Position numbers and translations under genes: made by a program | The notes under the pieces: model-generated | Told to the model about the DNA's origin: nothing | Databases searched by the model: none | Seen by the model: only the letters and a program-made list of their open reading frames with translations | In this document: positions 1 through 7,228 of the stretch, one piece after another | How positions within the stretch are numbered: position 1 is the first letter of the stretch | Layout of the letters: every line of letters begins with the position of its first letter | DNA from: an uncultured Porphyromonadaceae bacterium | GTDB taxonomy: Bacteria > Bacteroidota > Bacteroidia > Bacteroidales > Muribaculaceae | DNA length: 7,546 bases | Assembly (NCBI GenBank): GCA_947178565.1 | Contig: CAMWYV010000046.1 | Coordinates: forward strand, 1-7,546 | Reading direction: 5' to 3'

Positions 1-3000
1 CCGCCGCGGGCTCGTTTGGCTCGCCCGGCAGCGTGGCCGCGACTCTCTCTGTAGGCAGGCGCAGCCTGACGTGGCATCCGGTTCTGAACCTGAGGCTGTG
101 CTGGCGCACCCTGCTGATCTCCTGCGGGACGCTGCGGCACATAAAGTGCACCGCGCATAAGAGCGGAAATAACCTTTATGTTGAGGTTGTTGAGCATCTG
201 CTCAAATAGATGGAATGACTCGACTTTGTAGATAACCAGCGGGTCTTTCTGTTCATAGCTTACGTTCTGAACGCTCTGGCGCAACTGGTCAAGTTCGCGA
301 AGGTGTTCTTTCCAGAGTTCGTCAATAGTGACGAGAAGAATAGCCTTGTGCCACTCTTTCACGATAGCCTTGCCGTCGCTCTTGTATGCATCAAGAAGAT
401 TGACAGGAATATTGAAGATGCGTTTGCCATCGGTCATCGGAACAACAATCATGTTGTCCATACCACGGTTTTCAACACAATCTTTAATTACAGGCATAGC
501 TATTTCGCGAATTCTCTGACCCTTGCGGTCAAAAGTCTCCATTGCGGCGGCATGAATTCTGTCAATAGCCTCCTCTTTGCTAAGCGAGCGGAATTCAGCG
601 TCAGTAAAGGGTGCTTCTATAGTAAGAATTTTGAAGAGCTCAAGAGACAACTCATTATAGTCGCCTGGCTGATCATAAGTGGTTACAAGATTTTCAATAA
701 CATCGTAGAACATATTGGCGATATCGATGCCAATTTTTTCTCCAAGCAGAGCGTGGTGACGGCGCGCGTAGATGTATGTACGCTGCTTGTTCATAACGTC
801 ATCATACTCAAGGAGACGCTTACGAATACCGAAGTTGTTTTCCTCAACTCTCTTCTGGGCGTTTTCAATAGCTCTGGTCACCATTCGGCTTTCAATCATC
901 TCGCCCTCTTTGAGACCGAGAGTATCAAGCATTTTCATGACGCGGTCTGTAGCGAAAAGTCGCATCAACTGGTCTTCAAACGATACATAGAATACAGATG
1001 AGCCCGGATCACCCTGACGACCTGAACGTCCGCGGAGCTGACGGTCAACACGACGGCTCTCATGACGCTCGGTTCCGATGATAGCGAGACCTCCGGCTTC
1101 TTTCACTTCATCGGGTAGCTTGATATCTGTACCACGACCCGCCATGTTTGTGGCGATAGTCACAGTTCCGGATTTACCCGCGAGTGCCACAATATCAGCT
1201 TCTTTCTGGTGTAGCTTGGCGTTCAGTACATTGTGAGGTATGTGGCGCATGGTGAGCATACGGCTCAGGAGCTCGGAAATGTCAACGGAAGTGGTGCCTA
1301 CAAGTACAGGACGACCTTCGTTTCTGAGGCGCTCAATCTCTTCTATTACTGCCGCATATTTTTCTTTTTTTGTTTTGTAAACGCGGTCATCCATATCCTT
1401 ACGCGCAATGGGGCGGTTTGTTGGAATGGTGACAACATCGAGTTTGTAAATATCCCACAGCTCTCCGGCTTCTGTCTCTGCCGTACCGGTCATACCGGCG
1501 AGCTTATGATACATTCTGAAGTAGTTCTGGAGTGTGATAGTTGCGAAAGTCTGAGTGGCGGCTTCCACTTTCACGCCTTCCTTAGCTTCGATAGCCTGAT
1601 GAAGTCCGTCGGAGTATCTGCGTCCCTCCATTATACGACCGGTCTGCTCGTCAACAATCTTAATCTTATTGTCGTCAATCACATACTCAACGTCTTTTTC
1701 AAATAGGGTGTATGCTTTAAGGAGCTGAGTGACGGTGTGAACGCGCTCAGCTTTGACAGCATAATTCTGCATCAGCTCGTCTTTTTTCGTGCGACGGTCT
1801 TCGATGTTTTCTATTGTTTCCGCTTCCGAGAGCTGTGCGGCGATATCCGGGAGCACGAAAAATTCAGGGTCAGCGCTTGTGCCAGTGAGCAGGTCAATAC
1901 CCTTGTCGGTCAGTTCGACGCTTCTGTTTTTCTCGTCAATGACAAAATATAGCGGTTCGGTAGCCTTAGGCATCTCACGTGCATTGTCCTGAAGGTAATA
2001 TCCTTCTGTTTCGAGAAGAATATTCTTGATGCCTTCCTGTGAGAGGAATTTGATAAGCGCGCTGTTTTTGGGGAGACCTTTGAACGCACGGAAAAGCAGA
2101 AGCGCGCCTTCTTTTCTCACATCCTTGTCGTCAGAGGCAAGTTTTGTCTTGGCATCGCTGAGTAGCTGGGTTACAAGTTTGCGCTGCGCCGCAACCACTT
2201 TTTCCACGTTGGGACGGTATTCATTAAACATCTGGTCATCACCTTTAGGAACAGGACCGGAGATGATAAGCGGTGTTCTGGCATCGTCAATAAGTACAGA
2301 GTCAACCTCATCGACAATGGCATAGTAGTGCTTTCTCTGAACGAGGTCTTCGGGTGACATAGCCATATTGTCGCGGAGGTAGTCGAACCCGAATTCATTG
2401 TTTGTGCCGAAAGTGATGTCGCAGTTGTAGGCGGCTCTTCTGGCAGGGGTATTGGGCTGATGTTTGTCGATACAGTCCACGGTAGATCCATGGAACATGT
2501 AGAGCGGCCCCATCCATTCACTATCTCGTTTAGAAAGGTAGTCGTTTACAGTAACGACGTGCACTCCTTTACCTGAAAGAGAACGTAGGAAAACGGGCAG
2601 GGTGGCGACGAGTGTCTTACCTTCACCTGTAGCCATCTCGGCAATCTTGCCCTGATGAAGAACAATACCACCGATAAGCTGCACCTCATAATGGGTCATA
2701 TCCCATTTTATCTCATTGCCACCTGCAATCCAACGGTTTTTGTAAATAGCCTTGTCACCTTCGATACTCACAAAGTCTTTGCCCTGCGCTGCGAGGTCAC
2801 GATCCATATCGTTTGCGGTCACTTCAACAGTTTCGTTAGCAGAGAATCTTGCAGCGGTTTCTCTGAGTGTGGCGAAAACAACGGGAAGATGCTCGTTGAG
2901 TTTATCTTCAAGTATGTCAATGATATTTTTTTCGTGTCGGTCAATCTCATCCCAGAGCGGCTGGCGCTCGTCGAAAGGCAGAGTTTCAATCTTCTCTTTT

Positions 3001-3206
3001 TTCTCCAGGATAGCTTTCTCGTCTTCTGCAATCGCGTTTTTGATGTCAGTTCTTACCGCAGTGATTTTGTTGCGGAGCTCATCGTTTGAAAGTTGCTGTA
3101 GTTCCGGACCGAGAGCGATGATGGAATCAACAATCGGACGAATTTCCTTGAGGTCGCGCTGCGACTTGTTGCCGAATATTTTACTTAAAAAAGAGTTTAG
3201 TGACAT
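1..3206 (-). CDS. secA: SecA preprotein translocase ATPase, 3' end cut by window edge
   Basis: SecA is the cytoplasmic ATPase motor that pushes unfolded pre-proteins through SecYEG. The frame opens at ATG 3206 and stays open for 1068 codons to the left edge. NBD1 holds Walker A (ATGEGKT, residues 192-198) and Walker B (VDEVD, 298-302), followed by IDDARTPL (306-313), a variant typical of Bacteroidota. NBD2 holds NMAGRGTDI and then [12 protein letters not shown] (722-733). The two-helix-finger/scaffold region shows [10 protein letters not shown] near 972-981. A charged stretch at about residues 62-165 precedes [12 protein letters not shown] and puts the Walker lysine at 197, against 108 in E. 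coli. That expansion makes Bacteroidota SecA about 1,100 residues long. The visible end is a Q/P/A/R-rich linker; the expected zinc-binding CxCxSGKKxKxCH tail lies outside the window. No Shine-Dalgarno is visible, which is normal for the phylum. The gap of 125 bases and a promoter box suggest secA is transcribed separately from the genes before it. Confidence 0.98.
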   Translation of the reverse strand, partial: MSLNSFLSKIFGNKSQRDLKEIRPIVDSIIALGPELQQLSNDELRNKITAVRTDIKNAIAEDEKAILEKKEKIETLPFDERQPLWDEIDRHEKNIIDILEDKLNEHLPVVFATLRETAARFSANETVEVTANDMDRDLAAQGKDFVSIEGDKAIYKNRWIAGGNEIKWDMTHYEVQLIGGIVLHQGKIAEMATGEGKTLVATLPVFLRSLSGKGVHVVTVNDYLSKRDSEWMGPLYMFHGSTVDCIDKHQPNTPARRAAYNCDITFGTNNEFGFDYLRDNMAMSPEDLVQRKHYYAIVDEVDSVLIDDARTPLIISGPVPKGDDQMFNEYRPNVEKVVAAQRKLVTQLLSDAKTKLASDDKDVRKEGALLLFRAFKGLPKNSALIKFLSQEGIKNILLETEGYYLQDNAREMPKATEPLYFVIDEKNRSVELTDKGIDLLTGTSADPEFFVLPDIAAQLSEAETIENIEDRRTKKDELMQNYAVKAERVHTVTQLLKAYTLFEKDVEYVIDDNKIKIVDEQTGRIMEGRRYSDGLHQAIEAKEGVKVEAATQTFATITLQNYFRMYHKLAGMTGTAETEAGELWDIYKLDVVTIPTNRPIARKDMDDRVYKTKKEKYAAVIEEIERLRNEGRPVLVGTTSVDISELLSRMLTMRHIPHNVLNAKLHQKEADIVALAGKSGTVTIATNMAGRGTDIKLPDEVKEAGGLAIIGTERHESRRVDRQLRGRSGRQGDPGSSVFYVSFEDQLMRLFATDRVMKMLDTLGLKEGEMIESRMVTRAIENAQKRVEENNFGIRKRLLEYDDVMNKQRTYIYARRHHALLGEKIGIDIANMFYDVIENLVTTYDQPGDYNELSLELFKILTIEAPFTDAEFRSLSKEEAIDRIHAAAMETFDRKGQRIREIAMPVIKDCVENRGMDNMIVVPMTDGKRIFNIPVNLLDAYKSDGKAIVKEWHKAILLVTIDELWKEHLRELDQLRQSVQNVSYEQKDPLVIYKVESFHLFEQMLNNLNIKVISALMRGALYVPQRPAGDQQGAPAQPQVQNRMPRQAAPAYRESRGHAAGRAKRARG

Positions 3207-3275
3207 GTAATATGGTGTTTTTTAATTATTTATCAAATTAGTGGTATGCACGGATTGCAGTTTGTAAATCAAGTG

Positions 3276-3283
3276 CAAAGATA
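3276..3283 (-). promoter_or_regulatory. Putative secA promoter, -7 box TATCTTTG
   Basis: On the minus strand 3283-3276 reads TATCTTTG and continues as TATCTTTGCAC, an exact match to the Bacteroidota TAnnTTTG box. It lies about 70 bases before the secA start, giving an AT-rich leader of roughly 60 bases. No convincing TTTG -33 element is found 19-22 bases upstream; that stretch reads mainly C and T. The box is in the only non-coding gap between secA and the phosphatase-like gene, which favours a real promoter. No intrinsic terminator with a strong stem and T-tract is visible in the gap, so read-through from the upstream operon remains possible. Confidence 0.6.
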
Positions 3284-3331
3284 GTTTAAATAGCTGAGAA
3301 ATAGGGGAATCAGCAATGAAAAAAGTGAATT

Positions 3332-4942
3332 TTAGAATTTCAACGCCGGCATGGATGCGGCATTGGGAGAGCGTATCCTGAGAATGCGGCTGACTGTAGG
3401 CGCGATAGCGCGCGCGTCCACCGGAGTATTGATCTTAACAGCCGGTACGCCCGGACCCATGATAAAGGCGGGGGATGAAATGAAGTTATCTCTTGCGATT
3501 GTGGTTGTGCCATTCACTCCTGTGAGGTTGAAGTCATCCAGGATTTCCCATCCGGGAGTGATATTGACAATAACATCCCCTGAGTTATCCACCGAAGTGT
3601 TTCTTTTCAGCGCAGCGGCATTGTCACCGGCACGTGATGCAATGATGTCATCTATAGTGAATACGGTGGTTACTCCGCTCATTCTCTCCAAAAACTCGGC
3701 AGCTTCCGCTCTTACTGTTGTGGGGTCAAGACTGTAGTTCTTGATAGTCTGACGGTTGAGGTAGAAATTGCGGTCGTAGTATCCGTTAACCCACTCACCG
3801 TTGCCATGCAGTGCCATAAGGTATGCATTTAGCAGTGAGGCCGCTTTTTTTGCGGAGAAAACTCCGGTAGGTACTCCCCATTTCTCATCATCTCTCCTCC
3901 CGGTATTTGATGATGGATGTCCAACAAGGAATATAAGGGCGTTTCCTTTGCCGGCTTTAGTATCGATGCTCTTGAACAGAGCGGCAAGATCACGGTCAAG
4001 ACGCAGATATGCGTCAAGAGTCTCGAGTCTATTGTCCCCGTCCCGCGAATATGGATATGGAGTGAGTGTATAAGCCAGATTGAGCATATCTATAGCTTCT
4101 CTCTGAGCGAACTGCATAGAGGAGAGATAATCGATGGCAATCTGGGTGAGCTCATGGTTTACCTTTGGGGATGCTTTGAAGCGGTCTATTCTGTCCGTCT
4201 CCTTTCTGGAAAAAGTATGTCGGTATGGGTACTGTGCCTTGTATGTCGGTATATCGGGATAAAGTTGCGGCTGAATCAGTGGCTCCCACGCCATAGTATC
4301 TATTCTAGAGGCAAGGGGCTGCCTGTAGTTGCGTGAGGATATGGCTACCGGTACATCTTTGTAATATGTGGATGTAGCCCACCGTTCTGTTTTGTCATCA
4401 ATCCAAAAAGCACTGTTTCCGGCATGCCCCGCCATTATGATTGCCGCCTCCGGATCTGGTGCGATACTATAGACCCAACCTGTTCCGGCGGCATCCATTC
4501 TCACTTCATCACCAATAGTTGAAACGGCAATAGCGGCAGGTGAGAAAGTCTGGTCTGTGAAATTGCCTATTGCCGATGGGTCATTTAGGGTCGGGGATAC
4601 TCTTTTAGCCGATGGGTCATATATCCGGGCAGCATGAATACCGTTGACCGGGGGCGTAGCGCCGGTGAATATGAGTGCGGTAGCAGCAGCAGGGTCAAGT
4701 CGAGTGCCATAGTCAAGATCGGCTATTGCAGCGCCTTCGTTCATGAGTCGCCTGAATCCTCCGGGTGACAGGTGGTTTTCAAGAAGAGAGAGATAGTCGG
4801 CATTAAGTCCTTCGACCATAATACCGACAACGAGTTTGGGTCGCGGAGGAACAGCCTGCGCTTCCGCCGCAAAACCAATCAACGATACGAGGAGTATCCC
4901 GAGTATCTTATCCGATATAAATTTCTCCTTTTTCTTTCGCAT
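3332..4942 (-). CDS. Secreted alkaline-phosphatase-superfamily (PafA-like) protein, probably catalytically inactive
   Basis: The 536-residue product begins with a signal peptide: basic MRKKKEK, hydrophobic core at about 13-25, and AQA cleavage near residue 30. It should be periplasmic or surface-associated. Scaffold motifs of the type I phosphodiesterase/PafA fold follow in order: RPKLVVGI (34-41), DYL (49-51), GGFRRLMNEG (61-70), TGATPPVNGI (93-102), STIGDE (141-146), AIIMAGHAGNSAFW (167-180), YLRLDRDLA (312-320), DTKAGKGNALIFL (327-339) and IAPTVSRIL (513-521). Aligned by eye to PafA, the catalytic positions are changed: E44 at the first metal Asp, D83/P84 at the nucleophilic Thr, AAR at 104-106 in place of the Asn, APDPE (161-165) in place of KxR, no DxxxH near 290-300, GH (341-342) in place of DH, and no late His near 485-490. 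I infer a pseudoenzyme with a binding or structural role. The start at 4942 overlaps lnb, but any later start would remove the signal peptide. Fold confidence is high; loss of activity is inference. Confidence 0.88.
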   Translation of the reverse strand: MRKKKEKFISDKILGILLVSLIGFAAEAQAVPPRPKLVVGIMVEGLNADYLSLLENHLSPGGFRRLMNEGAAIADLDYGTRLDPAAATALIFTGATPPVNGIHAARIYDPSAKRVSPTLNDPSAIGNFTDQTFSPAAIAVSTIGDEVRMDAAGTGWVYSIAPDPEAAIIMAGHAGNSAFWIDDKTERWATSTYYKDVPVAISSRNYRQPLASRIDTMAWEPLIQPQLYPDIPTYKAQYPYRHTFSRKETDRIDRFKASPKVNHELTQIAIDYLSSMQFAQREAIDMLNLAYTLTPYPYSRDGDNRLETLDAYLRLDRDLAALFKSIDTKAGKGNALIFLVGHPSSNTGRRDDEKWGVPTGVFSAKKAASLLNAYLMALHGNGEWVNGYYDRNFYLNRQTIKNYSLDPTTVRAEAAEFLERMSGVTTVFTIDDIIASRAGDNAAALKRNTSVDNSGDVIVNITPGWEILDDFNLTGVNGTTTIARDNFISSPAFIMGPGVPAVKINTPVDARAIAPTVSRILRIRSPNAASMPALKF

Positions 4943-6117
4943 TTAGTGATATGGATATAGCTCCATGCCCGCAAGAGGTCACAAGCCCACAAGGGTATAA
5001 ATGCGAGATTGAGACTTTGGTTCATTATAGGCATGAGAATTATCATCACGCAAATTGCTGCAAAGTTAACGATTTGATACCAAATCAGAAAACCGGAGCA
5101 GCGTTTCACCCAAATCAGTGCGGGCACGAACAGACAGAATGGATTGAGCCATAGTATGAGCAGATTGGGAGAGGTTGCCTCGTGTGAGGAGATGAATACC
5201 AGAAAGGTGATAACACAGCCTGTGAGCCCGAATGCAGTGAATATCAGGGCATCAAACCAGCGGGAAATATTGCGTCGCCACAGGTCGAATTTAGTGATAG
5301 CAAAGGTGATGAGGAAGAGAATAGAAAATATGGCAAGCGGTGTCAGATACCATGGTGTCGGTGGTTCTGTAACATCTACGCCGGAGGAGAGTATATTCTG
5401 CCGCGCTACAATCGGGCGATTTCCTGCAGCAGCAAATTCCATCTGTCGCATCAGTAGGTCTGGCGCGAAAGTGGTTTCGATTTTAGTTAACGGATAGTCG
5501 ATTCCGCTGCCGAGCGCGAGGTCAATGCCAAACTGATACCATGGGTAGTTGCGATGGTAGCTTCGCATTATTGAGCGGAATGTAGGCTCTACTCCCGTGA
5601 TAGATGGCGGAGGAGCGGCAAGTCTTAGGGAGTCATCTATGGCAGAGGAGAGGATTGAAAGCGGGCGAGTTGAGCAGTTGTCCTTTACGTAATTGTAACG
5701 GTAAACTCTGTTTTGCGGTAACAGATTGTTCTGTACCGCAGACACTACCTTTGCTGTTTCTTCAGGTTTGAGTGCCAGCACCTGCTCGGTAACAACCCTG
5801 CCTGCACGCATATAATGACTGAGGAAGATGTCGGTAGGTATTGCCCCGCACATATAGTCTGTTTCTCCTTTGACAAAGCGGTAAACGAAGTTTGGGGCGT
5901 CAAAGTCAAATAGTCCCCAGTTTACCACATAGTCATTCTGAGTGTCGCGGATTCTAAGCGCAGTATGACCTTCCAGTTCGTAAATGTCGCGTCCGGGAGC
6001 ACAGGTGATGAGACTGACAACAGTGGTTGAGTCAGTAGTTATGGCAAAAGTGCATGGCGGCAATGCGAAGAGCATTACCGCCACGAGCACTAATATCCTG
6101 CGGGTTATGTGACGCAT
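4879..6117 (-). CDS. lnb: Lnb-type lipoprotein N-acyltransferase (DUF4105 periplasmic domain plus C-terminal membrane domain)
   Basis: This 412-residue protein matches the DUF4105 family, now called the Lnb N-terminal periplasmic domain. In Bacteroides, Lnb converts diacyl to triacyl lipoproteins, a role filled by Lnt in Proteobacteria. A signal sequence (hydrophobic 8-20, TFA cleavage near 25) precedes the periplasmic domain. Its signatures are LEGHTALRIRD (48-58), NWGLFDFD (66-73), FVKGETDYMCGAIP (81-94) and YNYVKDNCSTRP (141-152). H51 and C148 are the obvious candidates for catalysis. About five hydrophobic segments follow, near 257-274, 288-308, 320-337, 344-364 and 371-384, with a conserved-looking SSHEATSPN..LWLNP patch at 310-326. 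A very basic tail ends the protein. The start lies nine bases after the galE stop, so the two are probably co-transcribed and perhaps translationally coupled. The last 64 bases overlap the next gene in another frame. Family assignment is firm; the enzymatic role is carried over from the family. Confidence 0.87.
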   Translation of the reverse strand: MRHITRRILVLVAVMLFALPPCTFAITTDSTTVVSLITCAPGRDIYELEGHTALRIRDTQNDYVVNWGLFDFDAPNFVYRFVKGETDYMCGAIPTDIFLSHYMRAGRVVTEQVLALKPEETAKVVSAVQNNLLPQNRVYRYNYVKDNCSTRPLSILSSAIDDSLRLAAPPPSITGVEPTFRSIMRSYHRNYPWYQFGIDLALGSGIDYPLTKIETTFAPDLLMRQMEFAAAGNRPIVARQNILSSGVDVTEPPTPWYLTPLAIFSILFLITFAITKFDLWRRNISRWFDALIFTAFGLTGCVITFLVFISSHEATSPNLLILWLNPFCLFVPALIWVKRCSGFLIWYQIVNFAAICVMIILMPIMNQSLNLAFIPLWACDLLRAWSYIHITKCERKRRNLYRIRYSGYSSYR

Positions 6118-6126
6118 CGTGCGAAA

Positions 6127-7164
6127 TTACATGATGCCTTTTTCTCTGAGACGGCACTGCCAAGCCCAAGCGCTGCGCATAGTGTCGGCAAGGGGAGTAT
6201 CAGCAGTCCATCCGAGCACTTCGTTGGCGTGTGAGGGATTGCCCCAGACTTTTTCAATATCACCGGGGCGACGACCTACGATTTTATAAGGAACTTTCAC
6301 TCCGGTTGCGCTTTCGAATGTGTTGATGAGTTCGAGCACGCTGACTCCGTTTCCTGTACCGAGGTTATAGATCTCGATGGGGGCAGCTTCGGGATTTTCG
6401 AGCATACGATCCATAGCCTTAACATGGGCTTTAGCGAGGTCAACAACATTGATGAAATCGCGGATGCATGAGCCGTCCGGGGTGGGATAGTCGTTTCCGA
6501 ACACACTCAGCTCCTTGCGGATACCGATTGCGGTCTGAGTGATGTATGGAATGAGGTTCTGGGGCACTCCGTTGGGAAGCTCGCCGATTTCAGCGGAGGG
6601 ATGTGCGCCCACCGGATTGAAGTAGCGGAGGATAACGCTTTTGAACGGTGCGCCTGCATTGATAACGTCAGTGATGATCTCTTCTGAAATCTGCTTGGTG
6701 TTGCCGTAAGGGGATGTGGCTTTCTTGATTGGTGACTGTTCTGTCACGGGGTTGACATCCGGTTCGCCGTAAACAGTACATGAGGAAGAGAATACAATAC
6801 CTTTCACTCCATTGGAACCCATGAGATCAAGGAGATTCATGAGGGTGTTTAGGTTGTTGCGATAGTAGAGGATGGGTTTCTCCATAGATTCGCCGACCGC
6901 CTTGCTTGCTGCGAAGTTGATGATGCCTTTAATGTCGGGATACTTTGCGAAGAGGGCTTTGAGTGCGTCCATGTCGGTGCAGTCAGCCTCTACGAAGTCA
7001 GGGCGAACTCCGGTTATTTTTTCGATTCCGTCAAGAACTTCTTTGTTTGAATTTGATAGGTTGTCAATAATCACAACGGAATATCCGGCATTCTGTAGTT
7101 CCACAACAGTGTGTGATCCGATATAGCCAGTTCCGCCGGTAACAAGAATTCTGTCTTTTTTCAT
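6127..7164 (-). CDS. galE: UDP-glucose 4-epimerase
   Basis: GalE interconverts UDP-glucose and UDP-galactose with tightly bound NAD in the cytoplasm, for galactose use (Leloir pathway) and glycan precursors. The 345-residue length is normal for the family. The Rossmann motif GGTGYIGSH is at 10-18. The catalytic Ser lies in FSSSCTVYG (125-133), and the YxxxK pair is Y153/K157 in SPYGNTK. Substrate-site motifs include RYFNPVGAHP (180-189), NLIPYI (203-208), CIRDFINVVDLA (233-244) and RRPGDIEKVW (298-307). By eye, V306 aligns with the E. coli gate residue Tyr299; a smaller residue there could allow N-acetylated UDP-sugars, but this is inference. The start at 7164 follows a well-placed promoter, leaving a leader of about 27 bases. 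It is the first gene of the probable galE-lnb-phosphatase-like operon. Related sugar-nucleotide epimerases are the main alternative to the exact name. Confidence 0.95.
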   Translation of the reverse strand: MKKDRILVTGGTGYIGSHTVVELQNAGYSVVIIDNLSNSNKEVLDGIEKITGVRPDFVEADCTDMDALKALFAKYPDIKGIINFAASKAVGESMEKPILYYRNNLNTLMNLLDLMGSNGVKGIVFSSSCTVYGEPDVNPVTEQSPIKKATSPYGNTKQISEEIITDVINAGAPFKSVILRYFNPVGAHPSAEIGELPNGVPQNLIPYITQTAIGIRKELSVFGNDYPTPDGSCIRDFINVVDLAKAHVKAMDRMLENPEAAPIEIYNLGTGNGVSVLELINTFESATGVKVPYKIVGRRPGDIEKVWGNPSHANEVLGWTADTPLADTMRSAWAWQCRLREKGIM

Positions 7165-7197
7165 TTGTACTGGTGATTTAGGTATGATTTAATAGCG

Positions 7198-7228
7198 CAA
7201 ATGTAGTTAATTCAGATTATCTATGCAA
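7198..7228 (-). promoter_or_regulatory. Putative galE operon promoter (TTG - 20 nt - TACATTTG)
   Basis: On the minus strand TTG at 7228-7226 is followed by exactly 20 bases and then TACATTTG at 7205-7198. This matches the Bacteroidota -33/-7 consensus (TTTG, about 19-21 bases, TAnnTTTG) well. The predicted transcript would start near 7191, about 27 bases before the galE ATG. The -33 element is embedded in the last sense codons of the upstream U32 gene (CTT GCA TAG), so the promoter and that gene's 3' end overlap. No promoter this good is seen before lnb or the phosphatase-like gene, supporting one transcript for all three. Confidence 0.7.

Noticed and set aside
303..1001. Plus-strand open frame of 232 codons, with several other plus-strand frames of 60-157 codons between 328 and 3210
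   Set aside because: They lie entirely antisense to the well-supported secA reading frame, overlap one another in different frames and show no recognisable domain. They are shadows of the secA codon pattern.
2171..2521. Minus-strand frame of 116 codons (and another of 70 codons at 2819-3031) within secA
   Set aside because: It is on the same strand as secA but out of frame with it, covering the Walker B region. The secA frame reads as a continuous, conserved SecA protein here, so there is no sign of a frameshift or nested gene.
3293..3314. Inverted repeat GCTGA...TCAGC with a 12-base loop between the phosphatase-like gene and secA, considered as a terminator or operator
   Set aside because: A five-base stem with a long loop is weak, and there is no T-tract after it in the direction of transcription. 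It is compatible with chance in AT-rich spacer DNA.
3801..4336. Open frames on both strands inside the phosphatase-like gene
   Set aside because: They are covered by the 536-codon gene with a signal peptide and family motifs, and the frames themselves have no recognisable motifs or credible upstream signals.
4943..6117. Possible lipobox at the Lnb N-terminus (ALPPC near residues 18-22)
   Set aside because: The residues before Cys do not fit the lipobox rule (small residue, Gly/Ala/Ser immediately before Cys); an ordinary TFA cleavage site or an uncleaved anchor fits better.
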